A stretch of 20,754 nucleotides of DNA from Avoscillospira sp945864925 (GTDB lineage: Bacteria; Bacillota; Clostridia; Oscillospirales; Oscillospiraceae): assembly GCA_945830595.1 (NCBI GenBank), contig CALZZH010000021.1, positions 1 through 20,754 of the forward strand, written 5' to 3'. This document shows, piece by piece, positions 5,155-13,467 of this stretch. Below the pieces are notes generated by a model. The model was not told where the DNA came from, did not search any database, and saw nothing but the letters and a program-made list of their open reading frames with translations. Position numbers and translations under genes: made by a program. Each line of letters begins with the position of its first letter. Positions within the stretch are counted from its first letter, which is position 1.

Positions 5155-7041
5155 TTATTTCTTTGTTGCTTCAATTTGCCACCAGATATTTCGATAAAAA
5201 CTGGTTCGATCGGCGCTGCAAGCCAAATTTGCATAGGTCATAGGGGTGCCAATAACCAGTATATCAACAGAAATCGAACCTGACGATCTAATTTCGGTTC
5301 TTATTGGTCTATAATTGACCCCAGCTGAATCTTTAATCTGAAAATTTCCTTTTTCAACAAGAGCATAAATTTCTGAATAACTCAGATTTGAGACGGTAAA
5401 AGACGGTTGTGTGTCATTTCCAATGTTATTTGCTATACTAGTTGTAAATTCTATAACCGGAATTGTCGGGAGCTTGTCAGCGGTAATCGCCGGGAGCTTG
5501 TCAGACGGAATTGTCGGGAGCTTGTCAGCGGTAATCGCCGGGAGCTTGTCAGACGGAATTGTCGGGAGCTTGTCAGCGGTAATCGCCGGCAAATACTTCT
5601 CATCAATTTTTACTACTTCTGGAGCAAATCCACTAATAGAAAATGTGTGAGAGGCAGCAGTATCTGCTGCATAAATATAGATGGCATGGGAGCTATTTAC
5701 TACTAGCATCAAAAATGGCTCACCGGTATCAGAACCTACACCTGCAACAGATAGGTTTCCAATGGATGAATTCCCGCTAAACTCTAAACAAGTGCATTCA
5801 TAAGCGGCACCATCCCAATATACTTTGTAAATCTCTCCAACTGTAGGCGAAAACGTTGATTTGAATAGAGCCATATATGCGCCGCCAGCGTCGGCAAACG
5901 ATACGGTACTCTCTTCAACAAGCACAGTCTCCACCAGATCGCCAGTATAAAACGGCCTATTCTTCACAAAGTCCGCCGCAGTCTCGTCGTTCTGGTTCCA
6001 ATCAGCCTGTGGTAAATTAGCAATCTCCTCAGAAAGCGAACTAAGCCGTGCACCAACTTCCGCCGCATCCGCCGCCTGGCCGCTCTGGGTCAGGGTTGTG
6101 TCTACTGCTGGTACTTCAGACTTTTTTGCATACTCGGTGAGATCTACCTTCTGCGTTTCCAGTGGTTGTGCCGCGGTTCCGTCCCACCAATAATCCGGCA
6201 CGTCGGTGGCGCGGATATACAGGTTATCTCCGATGTTCAGCTCGCTGGCATTGGACGCAATCCAGGCCCGCATATCGGATTCTGTATCAAACACATATCC
6301 GGTTGCTCGGCCTTTTGCGATAGCCTCGATTTCGGATAGTTTACCGGCCACGACCTTATTCTGGACAGGGTTTGCCGAAGTTTCAGAGAGGGCGTCGTCC
6401 ACCGGCGGGGTGTAGGTGTCAGGCAGCGCGCCTACCTCGGCGGCTGTATACGTCGGCTTTTGAGGCTGCTTGGCCCACGCCGGGACAGTCGGGTCTGTCT
6501 CCTGGATTGGATGAGCAGCCATATAATCCGCCACGGCCTGTGCAATGGCGTCCGGATCAACACTGCCGCCGCCCCCGGATTGGAGCACCGCATTGATGGC
6601 AGCAACCACGCTGGATTTATCGGAGGTTTGCAGTTCGTCCAGACGTCCAATCGCGGACATTGCCTGCTCCCATAGATCCGGCGTCGTTTCCTCCGGCGTC
6701 AGACCGATCAAATCACCGGCACGATACACAATGATGGGCTTGTCCATACGTTTGGTCGTCAGGCGCACAGCGCCCCCGTCTCCCAGGCCTACGAGCGATA
6801 CAAACAAGCGCCCTGGCGCCAACACCTCTTTCGGCACCTCAACAGGATCCGCCGTCAGGATGCGCTGGTAGGATTTCCGAGCAAAATCATTGGAAAATAC
6901 CGCCGTGACGTTCAGGCCCTCCCACTCCTGATCCAGCGCGAATTGCGCGAACAAATGCCCCCGCGTCTGTGCCACGACCAGTCTGCCAGGACACTGTGCC
7001 TCTATAACTTGGTCGCAAATAAAAAAGTTAAGGGTTTGCAT
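5155..7041 (-). CDS. Baseplate/receptor-binding tail fibre protein
   Basis: A 628-residue protein. Residues 1-115 are a docking-type N-domain (starts MQTLNFFICDQVIEAQCPG, with GRLFVSLVGLGD), similar in style to baseplate upper proteins. Residues 120-160 are helical, then come Gly/Pro-rich linkers (QSGGGGSVDPDAIAQAVADY, QETDPTVPAWAKQP), a DALSETSANPVQNKVV stalk segment and a YVFDTESDMRAWIAS carbohydrate-fibre-type domain. About 485-528 is a tandem LPAITADK/LPTIPSDK repeat, followed by a C-terminal beta domain (530-628) that probably binds the cell-wall receptor. GGGAGG lies six bases before the ATG. Base composition drops from GC-rich in the N-terminal half to AT-rich at the C-terminus, a sign of domain exchange. 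It is last in the tail module, the usual place for the host-range determinant. Confidence 0.82.
   Translation of the reverse strand: MQTLNFFICDQVIEAQCPGRLVVAQTRGHLFAQFALDQEWEGLNVTAVFSNDFARKSYQRILTADPVEVPKEVLAPGRLFVSLVGLGDGGAVRLTTKRMDKPIIVYRAGDLIGLTPEETTPDLWEQAMSAIGRLDELQTSDKSSVVAAINAVLQSGGGGSVDPDAIAQAVADYMAAHPIQETDPTVPAWAKQPQKPTYTAAEVGALPDTYTPPVDDALSETSANPVQNKVVAGKLSEIEAIAKGRATGYVFDTESDMRAWIASNASELNIGDNLYIRATDVPDYWWDGTAAQPLETQKVDLTEYAKKSEVPAVDTTLTQSGQAADAAEVGARLSSLSEEIANLPQADWNQNDETAADFVKNRPFYTGDLVETVLVEESTVSFADAGGAYMALFKSTFSPTVGEIYKVYWDGAAYECTCLEFSGNSSIGNLSVAGVGSDTGEPFLMLVVNSSHAIYIYAADTAASHTFSISGFAPEVVKIDEKYLPAITADKLPTIPSDKLPAITADKLPTIPSDKLPAITADKLPTIPVIEFTTSIANNIGNDTQPSFTVSNLSYSEIYALVEKGNFQIKDSAGVNYRPIRTEIRSSGSISVDILVIGTPMTYANLACSADRTSFYRNIWWQIEATKK
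5459..5589 (-). repeat. In-frame tandem repeat (48-bp unit, 24-bp half units) in fibre gene
   Basis: A 48-base unit begins at 5459, 5507 and 5555; the third copy is partial and ends near 5589. Each unit is two related 24-base halves sharing GGGAGCTTGTCAG, which recurs at 5468, 5492, 5516, 5540 and 5564. In protein it reads LPAITADK/LPTIPSDK. The copies look identical at DNA level, which points to recent duplication or slippage. The unit length is a multiple of three, so copy number can change without breaking the frame. Confidence 0.95.
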
Positions 7042-7087
7042 ATATTACCTCCCATCCGGACACAGATTAACCGAACAGATTTTATCG

Positions 7088-8374
7088 TTATGCTGCAAGA
7101 TAGGAAAATTGAATCGATACGTTACCAGAGATAATCACGTTCGATTTAATACCCAAAAACGTATTTGGGACATAAAAGATTTCTGCCGAAACATCATTTT
7201 TTGTGTACATATAAGATTTGATTGCTGAAACATCTAATGGTGTTGGCAACCCACTGACTATGCAAAAATAATCAGTCTTTCCATCGCTAGCAGACTGGTT
7301 TGTATTGATTGACAGCGAAACCATAACAAAATTACCAATTCGCTCCCAACCCCCGCGAAAAAGAGATGGTGCCGGATAGCTCCCATACTTAGATAGTGTC
7401 GGCGTACCACTTGTTTTGCTTGGCTTTGCATTTGCAAGGTTATACGCCGAATTTGCTTTGTCATAAGCCGTTTTTACCGCCGCGCTGCTTGCTGCTGTGG
7501 TAGAGCTGGTACTAGTTACACTATCACTCAATTCGAGAGAGATACTACTAACGGTTACTTCGTCTGCGGATGTGATTTTAACCGTACGTATTAACACTGA
7601 ATTGCTGTTGGCACCCTTCATGGCGCTTGCAAACGAGGCATAGGTGGACGATACTCCATTCAAAATGCTGAATTCGTTCGTAAACCTTGGAACGCAGCAA
7701 ACGCATAGTTTGCCGGATTGATACGCTGCATAAATCTCTGCGTGTGTATGGTCTGCGACATCTGAATCGTTAATAGTCGTAATAAATAACTCTGGCTCTG
7801 CCTGACTATTATTCTTCACGTACTCTACAATACCGCCAGCTGATACAACTGCGCCTGTCGGGTCGTAATCATTTTTGTGCAGCAATGATTCAGGCGTAAT
7901 TTGAGATGCCGCTTGTTCAGCGCGTGAGGCGTTTGCGGCAACTTCCGATGCGAGATTGGTAAGGACATTGATATAGTCGGATGGGATTGTTGCATCCGCG
8001 GCATTGGAGCCTTCTACGTCAACGTACCATTTCCAGGTCGACACGCCAGCTCCATCTGCAATGATGCGCAGCTCGCAGGAGACGCGACCGGGCGAGGCGA
8101 AGATCTGATCGACTAGCTGCACCGTGACGCGGTTCTCCTCCGCCGCCATGGCTACACTGCCGTCCGGCATGGTATCATACAGGCCAAAGGCTCCGGAAGG
8201 CGTTTTGTAGCGGAGCATAAACGCAGCCCCGGACGGAATGTCAAATGCGACGCCAGCATTATAGAGCGAGATTACAACCGCTCTGGATGCCCCGCTGTCG
8301 TCCTGTTTCCCGAAAACCTTCGGCGGGATCCCGTTTTCTGCGAAATCCAGTGTTATTTTTTGGATCAGCTGCAT
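7088..8374 (-). CDS. Baseplate upper protein (BppU-like)
   Basis: A 428-residue protein. Residues 1-130 match the layout of the BppU N-terminal immunoglobulin-like domain: a KITLDFAENGIPPKVFGKQD opening, SRAVVISLYNAGVAFDIPSG, FMLRYKTPSGAFGLYD, then RVTVQLVDQIFASPGRVSCE and a TWKWYVDVEGS end. That domain anchors the protein to the distal tail. Residues 130-200 are helical linkers (ASEVAANASRAEQAASQI). About 195-290 and 330-428 are beta-rich receptor-side domains, the last containing GGWERIGNFVMVSLSINTN. AAGAGGT precedes the ATG. As in the fibre gene, the C-terminal third is visibly AT-rich compared with the N-terminal part. It probably forms the platform on which the 5155-7041 fibre assembles. 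Confidence 0.8.
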   Translation of the reverse strand: MQLIQKITLDFAENGIPPKVFGKQDDSGASRAVVISLYNAGVAFDIPSGAAFMLRYKTPSGAFGLYDTMPDGSVAMAAEENRVTVQLVDQIFASPGRVSCELRIIADGAGVSTWKWYVDVEGSNAADATIPSDYINVLTNLASEVAANASRAEQAASQITPESLLHKNDYDPTGAVVSAGGIVEYVKNNSQAEPELFITTINDSDVADHTHAEIYAAYQSGKLCVCCVPRFTNEFSILNGVSSTYASFASAMKGANSNSVLIRTVKITSADEVTVSSISLELSDSVTSTSSTTAASSAAVKTAYDKANSAYNLANAKPSKTSGTPTLSKYGSYPAPSLFRGGWERIGNFVMVSLSINTNQSASDGKTDYFCIVSGLPTPLDVSAIKSYMYTKNDVSAEIFYVPNTFLGIKSNVIISGNVSIQFSYLAA

Positions 8375-8385
8375 ATAATTACCTC

Positions 8386-10230
8386 TTATTTCTGCACTAG
8401 GATTGTTTTCCTGAGTGTCGAATTATACTCCCATTCGCAATTTCCAAGCCCGGAGACCTGGAAATAATCCGTATTGATCCACCGCCTGGAGTCAGACAAA
8501 ACGGCAAATGTCTGAGATCCCAGGTTAAACCGATCTCCATGCACATTGGCTCCTGCAATCGTATTTGCTTTCACGCTGCCGTTACCGCTGAGTAAGCTAT
8601 AATTGGCATCCGCTCCGGATCCGCCATTAAGCAAAATCGCAGGTGTTACAGATGATCCTCCAACCTTGATTTGTTGGGGCGTGATCTCAGCGCGTTCTGT
8701 CGTGCCGTCATAGATACCAGCAAAATACATGATCGGCAGGCCATCAGCAGAATTATTGAGCTGTAATGTGATATTCTCTCCGGATTTCATGGTGACGGCT
8801 GCGCCGGAAATCTCAATGGATGCATCTCCACTTTTGGACAATACATGATCCGCAATCAGGTTGAGTACCTCTATCTGCGCTGCATTTAACGTCCCTGTTG
8901 CGATAAAATCAGCCACGATCTGTCCATCCATTGTCATTGCCAGGTCAAACGGACCGCTATAGCCGTTTTTGCTGTAGCCAAGGCCGGCCGCGTTCCAGCG
9001 CCATACAGATGCTGCCGTTTCGATGGTCGGCTGATCCATAATCAGGATTTCATCCGGCGTTTTCCCGCCGGTGGAGGAATGGAGGACAACATGCCCGCCT
9101 TTGTTTCCGGTGATCAGCTGCGTGGCCGACAGGGCTGCCTGCTGCAGGAAGGACGGGCTTTGCACCTTCCGGATCTCCTGCTGCTGGGTTGCAATGGTAT
9201 CCGCAATGTTGGTTCTGGCGTCACCGAGTGAGATGGATTGATAGCGGTTTTTCAGCACATCAAATACCGTTTTCACGCATTTGGCCGACGCGTTGACGCC
9301 GAGGCGGTCAAAACAGACTGTTACTGTGTCGCACAGTTCCACGCGCTGGAGCTGGGCTAAGGCTGCGTATTCCTCCGACTGCTCCAACGGAGCAAACTCC
9401 ACATCGATGGAAACGTTTGGGACGCCGATGTTGTTGTCCTTGACATAACGCTCGGCATAAGATCGGATTTGATCTTCAGACGGAGCGTCGTCAAACTGAG
9501 ATGAGCAATCCAAGGGCTTGATTTTTGTAAAGCCATATTCGCCCGGTGCATTTACGATCTTCTCCAGCAGCTCCACATAGCTGTCGTCAGACACCCAGTA
9601 CGGATAAACGCCGGTATACACATTTTGGATGTTTTCCTCCTGTTTCAGATCGGTGAGGTTCTTCCCATATCTGAGAGTGACGCCGCGATCCGTCCCGCGC
9701 TGCTTATACAGGCGGACAGCATATCCGTTATAGGCATATTCGCCGCCATAAACGTCCAGTAGAGAGCCTGCCTTACCCCCCATAATAGAGCGGACTGTGG
9801 ACGGAACAGGAACCGAGAAATTTGCGGTTGTTGTCAAGTCCGTCCAGAATGAAAATGGGTTGTCATTGACGCTGTTTTCCTTGATCTTGCTCATGGCGTC
9901 TGGCGCGTTGCTGGCGGAAAATCTGGATAGGGTCACGCCTGACAGATCATAGGACAAGTGTGCCGCATAAATCGTGACTATGCCGTTCATTGGCTTTGCG
10001 ATCCGATAAATCCGGAACGGCTCCTTTCCGCCTGTCTGCCTGACTGAGGAAACAATAATTGCGCGGGTTTTGATCTTGGGGAACAGCCGGCCGGAAACCG
10101 GATATTTCATCTCCAGCTCATATGCACCGTTTCTTTCCTCCGTGATAATGCAGGATGTTGCCTCCGCCATTACGCCAAGGCCAAGCGTGCCGAATTCGGT
10201 TGCAGTACTCTCAAACAGGATCGGTTTCAA
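8386..10230 (-). CDS. Tail endopeptidase / tail-associated baseplate protein (Tal)
   Basis: A 614-residue protein when started at TTG 10230, whose TTGA overlaps the stop of the distal tail gene; GTG codons at 10242 and 10239 are alternatives. The N-terminal 350 residues match the prophage endopeptidase tail family: MKPILFESTATEF, then TSCIITEERNGAYELEMKYP, the SYDLSGVTLSRF segment and an RVELCDTVTVCFDRLGV strand. This domain forms the tip hub that closes the tail tube and contacts the envelope. Residues 350-614 contain a helical stalk (IADTIATQQQEIRKVQ) and repeated beta segments with TGTLNAAQIEVLNLIAD, GDASIEISGAAVTMKSGE and GNGSVKANTIAGANVHGD, typical of a trimeric extension. It lies between the Dit and BppU genes as usual. 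Confidence 0.87.
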   Translation of the reverse strand: MKPILFESTATEFGTLGLGVMAEATSCIITEERNGAYELEMKYPVSGRLFPKIKTRAIIVSSVRQTGGKEPFRIYRIAKPMNGIVTIYAAHLSYDLSGVTLSRFSASNAPDAMSKIKENSVNDNPFSFWTDLTTTANFSVPVPSTVRSIMGGKAGSLLDVYGGEYAYNGYAVRLYKQRGTDRGVTLRYGKNLTDLKQEENIQNVYTGVYPYWVSDDSYVELLEKIVNAPGEYGFTKIKPLDCSSQFDDAPSEDQIRSYAERYVKDNNIGVPNVSIDVEFAPLEQSEEYAALAQLQRVELCDTVTVCFDRLGVNASAKCVKTVFDVLKNRYQSISLGDARTNIADTIATQQQEIRKVQSPSFLQQAALSATQLITGNKGGHVVLHSSTGGKTPDEILIMDQPTIETAASVWRWNAAGLGYSKNGYSGPFDLAMTMDGQIVADFIATGTLNAAQIEVLNLIADHVLSKSGDASIEISGAAVTMKSGENITLQLNNSADGLPIMYFAGIYDGTTERAEITPQQIKVGGSSVTPAILLNGGSGADANYSLLSGNGSVKANTIAGANVHGDRFNLGSQTFAVLSDSRRWINTDYFQVSGLGNCEWEYNSTLRKTILVQK

Positions 10231-10934
10231 ATTGTCCACCACCTTGGAATGATCTCTATTTTTTCAATGCCGCCGGAGAATGAGATATCACAGGCTCCCG
10301 CAGGCAGCTCCGGGAATTTGTCCAGCGACACCGTAGCATTTTTATTTTGCAAGCCCTTATAGGCATCCTGGATCTCGCAGTCCAGCGTCAAAAGCTCATC
10401 AATATCGGATATGGAGACTACAGATCCGTTGACGCTTATCGCACCGGATCCGGAGCCGTAAATGTTTATAAGCGGCTGCGCAGGATAGCTGGTCGGGTTA
10501 CGGATTTGTGCAGCAGCCGTTAATATCATAGGCTGCTCGCCTAACTTCAAAAATCGCTGAGGCTTGCTGTCGAACGCCAGCGTCGTTTCTCCGCCGAGAT
10601 TCTGAAAACGGGTGTCAAAGTCCATAGGGCCAGAAAAACGGGCAAGGCGGAAAAGCTCCGGGTTGTAGGTGTCCTCCAGACGCTGATAGCCGGATGATGA
10701 AAGCAGCCAGTCTCTTGCGGCCTTTGCCTGGCGCTGAAAATCGCGATGGATAAAAGCCGGATAAGTTACGGTGATATTGGAAAAGCGGCCGTTATCCAGG
10801 ATCAGGTCCCCGTTTCGGCCCGGGATGCTGATAATTTCCACATCGCGCTCCGGGGCGTTATAAGCCCCGGAGCCGCTGATGTAGATTCCAAAGTCAAGGC
10901 TGCGCTTCCCGCCGAAGATCAGATAATTTATCAT
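10227..10934 (-). CDS. Distal tail protein (Dit, Sipho_tail family)
   Basis: A 235-residue protein forming the hexameric ring that joins the tail tube to the baseplate. It starts MINYLIFGGKRSLDFGIYIS and carries the family's PERDVEIISIPGRNGDLIL strand-loop (the IPGRNG motif is diagnostic), the YPAFIHRDFQRQAKAARDWL helix and GYQRLEDTYNPELFRLARF. The C-terminal galectin-like part begins near 130 (FDSKPQRFLKLGEQP). Its ATG overlaps the tape measure stop by four bases (ATGA) and there is no strong ribosome site, so translation is coupled. It is followed by the Tal gene through another four-base overlap. Length is normal for the family. Confidence 0.9.
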   Translation of the reverse strand: MINYLIFGGKRSLDFGIYISGSGAYNAPERDVEIISIPGRNGDLILDNGRFSNITVTYPAFIHRDFQRQAKAARDWLLSSSGYQRLEDTYNPELFRLARFSGPMDFDTRFQNLGGETTLAFDSKPQRFLKLGEQPMILTAAAQIRNPTSYPAQPLINIYGSGSGAISVNGSVVSISDIDELLTLDCEIQDAYKGLQNKNATVSLDKFPELPAGACDISFSGGIEKIEIIPRWWTI

Positions 10935-12874
10935 GCAAACACCGCACCCTTCCTTTGGGCAATATCCTCAATCCGCTCAGCTACGGCGTCAGCCAGGTCA
11001 TTAACGTCCTGGCCAGGCGCGCCGTAGACATAGACGTTCACGCCGCCGAGAGATGTATTATGAGTCGTGTTATTTGTCAATGGCTGGACAACTGTTTTTC
11101 CGCCGGAAACCGTTAACAGCTCCGGGCCGGCTTCGCCTACAATCGCCCGGCCGGATGTCACAACGCCGCCCTTTGCCAAATACGGGATTTTCCCGATCTC
11201 TCCGATATCTACGCCAGGAATTTTATTGAGCAGCTTAATCACGCCATTGATGCCGCTGATTGCAGTATTAACCAGGCTGATGATGCCATTAAGAGGTGCT
11301 TTTGCAACAGCTTTTAGCCCATCAAATATGCCGCCGAAGATTTCCTTGACGCCAGTCCATGCGCGCTCCCAGTCTCCGGTAAAAACGCCGCGGATAAAGT
11401 CGATGATTCCGTCAAAGATCTTTTTAACGCTGTCCCATATGTTTTTGATATTCGCAAAAAATGCGTTCAACGCTTCCCCAAGGACAGGGCCAAAGATCTT
11501 CGTCCAGTCCGTCGCAAACACGTTTTGCAGGAAATCATCTATTTTTTGCAAGATAGCTTTGATCTCATCGCCCTTTGTGGCGATCAAAACAACAAGTGCG
11601 ATGATTGCGGCGATAACAAGCGCGATTGGGTTTGAAATAATAAATGACACGGCTTTCGATATACCCGGAATAACAACAGTTGTCAGCGTTTGTATCCCGC
11701 CAGATATTTTTGATATCAACGATAATACAGGAGACAGTGCTGCAACAACAAGAGCTATTTTCCCGATCATTTTTAGTTTTTCAGGGTCCAAATTGCGGAG
11801 CCATTCGAGCAGATCTCCTGCTTTTTCCCCAAATGTTTCCATCACAGGCAAAAGCATAGTAGCAATTTCAGCACCTAATTCCGAGAAAGTACCGGTAGCC
11901 TGAGCTTTCAGTGTATCAATAGCATCGTTAAATTCATTTGCACTGTCCAATGTATCCTGGGATAAAATCAGACCGGCGTCTTTCGCTTCTTGCCCAAATT
12001 GGCGGAAGGCTTCGCCGCCGTCATCCAGGAGCCCGGCAAGACTATCCGCCGATTTCCCGAAAAGAGTCATTGCTAGAGTATCCCGCTCTGTTTCGTTCTC
12101 CACCGATGACAGGGCGGTGACAACCTCATCAAATACCTGAGTGCTGTCTCGCAGTTCTCCGCTTTGATCGCGGACCGAGATTCCAAGACGATTCCAAGCA
12201 TCAGTTACCTCCGAAGATGTAGATACCATATTCTTCTTCATTTTTTTGGCAGAATTGATGATATCCTCAACGGAAACGTCAACACGATCCGCTCCATATT
12301 GCCAGGTTTGGATCTGCTCTGTGCTAAATCCGGATTGTTTGGACAATGTATTGAGCTCATCGGCTGCTGTCCCTGCTTTATAAGCAGCGGTTGCGGCCGT
12401 ACCAAGCAAACCAGCTGCGCCAGCTGATAACCCTCTTGTTTTTTCTGCGAGAGAACCTGTCACCTCCGACACTCTGCCTGAAACATTTCCAATTTCTATT
12501 AACGCAATATTGCAATCTTTGGCAGCAGTTTCCAAGTCTTCGACTTGTTGCTTTACAGATATCAACTCTCTTTTCAAGCTTTCATATTGTTCTTGGGAGA
12601 CTTTACCCTCCTTAAACTGCTGCTGCACCTGCTTTTCTGCTTCTTTGAGCGTTTCCAGTTTGTCCTTGGTCTCCGAGACCGCTTCCTTCAAAAGCCGCTG
12701 CTTCTGTGCCAAAAGCTCCGTATTGGTAGGATCCAATTTCAGGAGGCGTTCTACATCTTTCAGCTGCCGCTGCGTGCTGCTGATATCCTTATTGACACCG
12801 GATAGGGATTTTGACAGCGCTGTAGTATCGCCGCCGATTTCAATTGTGATGCCCTTTACGCGGTCAGCTGGCAT
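10931..12874 (-). CDS. Tail tape measure protein
   Basis: A 647-residue protein that sets tail length and is delivered ahead of DNA. Residues 1-130 are a long coiled coil (KSLSGVNKDISSTQRQLKDV, LKEAEKQVQQQFKEG). About 150-330 contains the conserved AAYKAGTAADELNTLSKQSG and LAMTLFGKSADSLAGLL segments of phage tape measures. Hydrophobic stretches occur near 370-395 (IGKIALVVAALSPVLSLI) and 415-445 (AVSFIISNPIALVIAAIIAL). The C-terminus has GEAGPELLTVSGGKTVVQPL, a common end motif. At the usual ratio of about 1.5 angstrom per residue the tail would be roughly 95-100 nm. GGAGG lies nine bases before the ATG, which directly follows the stop of the frameshifted chaperone ORF. Confidence 0.92.
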   Translation of the reverse strand: MPADRVKGITIEIGGDTTALSKSLSGVNKDISSTQRQLKDVERLLKLDPTNTELLAQKQRLLKEAVSETKDKLETLKEAEKQVQQQFKEGKVSQEQYESLKRELISVKQQVEDLETAAKDCNIALIEIGNVSGRVSEVTGSLAEKTRGLSAGAAGLLGTAATAAYKAGTAADELNTLSKQSGFSTEQIQTWQYGADRVDVSVEDIINSAKKMKKNMVSTSSEVTDAWNRLGISVRDQSGELRDSTQVFDEVVTALSSVENETERDTLAMTLFGKSADSLAGLLDDGGEAFRQFGQEAKDAGLILSQDTLDSANEFNDAIDTLKAQATGTFSELGAEIATMLLPVMETFGEKAGDLLEWLRNLDPEKLKMIGKIALVVAALSPVLSLISKISGGIQTLTTVVIPGISKAVSFIISNPIALVIAAIIALVVLIATKGDEIKAILQKIDDFLQNVFATDWTKIFGPVLGEALNAFFANIKNIWDSVKKIFDGIIDFIRGVFTGDWERAWTGVKEIFGGIFDGLKAVAKAPLNGIISLVNTAISGINGVIKLLNKIPGVDIGEIGKIPYLAKGGVVTSGRAIVGEAGPELLTVSGGKTVVQPLTNNTTHNTSLGGVNVYVYGAPGQDVNDLADAVAERIEDIAQRKGAVFA

Positions 12875-13455
12875 TTAATCGCACCTCCCGAAAAATTTAT
12901 AGATATCCTCTTGGGTTGCTTTATATGGATATTTTTCATAATCATTTGATTTTTCTGTGAGCATGTCGTATACCATGCCCATGGTCATGCCGGACAGGGC
13001 ATCGTCGGAAAGACCAAGCTCGGCGCAGCGCAGCATAAACGCCGCGCCGGTTGGTTCCCGTGTCGTCGCCCTTATTTTTTTTTTGGAGTCGATGTCGTGA
13101 TCTGGTTCAGGGTCCAGAGCTCCAAAATATGAGGCAAAACCTCATAGATTGAGAAAACACCGTCGATGGTATCCAGCCATTCATCCGGAGAATCCGGGAT
13201 ATCTTCCCCGGCGTGCTTAATCATGATATAGGAAACATTTTCGAAGATCGTAAGATCCAGAGCTGAGAGCTGTGCATTTTCGATCTCTTCTTCGCTGCCG
13301 CCATCAGCAGCTTTCTGAGCCTTTTCAAAAGAGCGACGCAGCCTGTTCATGTCGGAGACCATATCCCGACCAAACTTAAACCGATACAGGCGCGGAACGA
13401 GCGCAGAGGCCCGCATATGGACCTCTTTGCCTCCGATCATCAAAGTCTTTTCCAT
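12875..13455 (-). CDS. Tail assembly chaperone, -1 frameshift product (gpGT-like)
   Basis: This is the predicted 193-residue fusion of the 127-residue chaperone with 66 residues from the -1 frame. Slipping one base back in the A10 run (13075-13084) before the TAA continues as IRATTREPTGAAFMLRCAEL and then GLSDDALSGMTMGMVYDMLT, ending at TAA 12877-12875. The downstream part has the conserved LGLS-x(n)-GMVYDM-x(n)-EKSNDYEKYPYKATQED pattern of gp14-like second-frame chaperone segments. It has no ribosome site for its internal ATG (13036), so independent translation is unlikely. The long form is expected to bind the tape measure while the short form caps it with tail protein. Its stop lies directly against the tape measure start. 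The exact slip position is inferred. Confidence 0.8.
13072..13084 (-). promoter_or_regulatory. Programmed -1 ribosomal frameshift site (A10 run before stop)
   Basis: On the - strand the zero frame reads CCA AAA AAA AAA TAA, with ten consecutive A residues directly before the stop. Two adjacent Lys codons on A_AAA_AAA are an ideal -1 slip site in bacteria, and the stop codon in the next position adds a pause. The -1 frame is open and encodes the expected chaperone partner. Transcriptional slippage in the A run could give the same fusion. Confidence 0.8.
13072..13455 (-). CDS. Tail assembly chaperone, short form (gpG-like)
   Basis: A 127-residue protein, the zero-frame product. It starts MEKTLMIGGKEVHMRASALV, continues with PRLYRFKFGRDMVSDMNRL, FENVSYIMIKHAGEDIPDSP and DEWLDTIDGVFSIYEVLPHI, and ends TTSTPKKK. 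This matches the gp13-like chaperones located between the major tail protein and tape measure in Firmicutes siphophages. It keeps the tape measure soluble during tail assembly and is absent from the mature virion. AAGGAGG lies seven bases before the ATG. The reading frame stops at TAA (13074-13072) right after a run of Lys codons that forms the slip site. Confidence 0.87.
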   Translation of the reverse strand: MEKTLMIGGKEVHMRASALVPRLYRFKFGRDMVSDMNRLRRSFEKAQKAADGGSEEEIENAQLSALDLTIFENVSYIMIKHAGEDIPDSPDEWLDTIDGVFSIYEVLPHILELWTLNQITTSTPKKK

Positions 13456-13467
13456 ATGCGGACCTCC

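Noticed and set aside
5459..5589. CRISPR-like array
   Set aside because: Repeats are contiguous, in frame and without unique spacers; they encode protein.
5155..7041. Diversity-generating retroelement target in the fibre gene
   Set aside because: No reverse transcriptase or template repeat is visible in the window, and the repeated segment is a tandem in-frame repeat, not a variable/template pair.
11067..11903. Antisense frame within the tape measure gene
   Set aside because: It has Ser/Pro/Ile-rich composition typical of an antisense shadow, with no ribosome site, inside a clearly coding tape measure.
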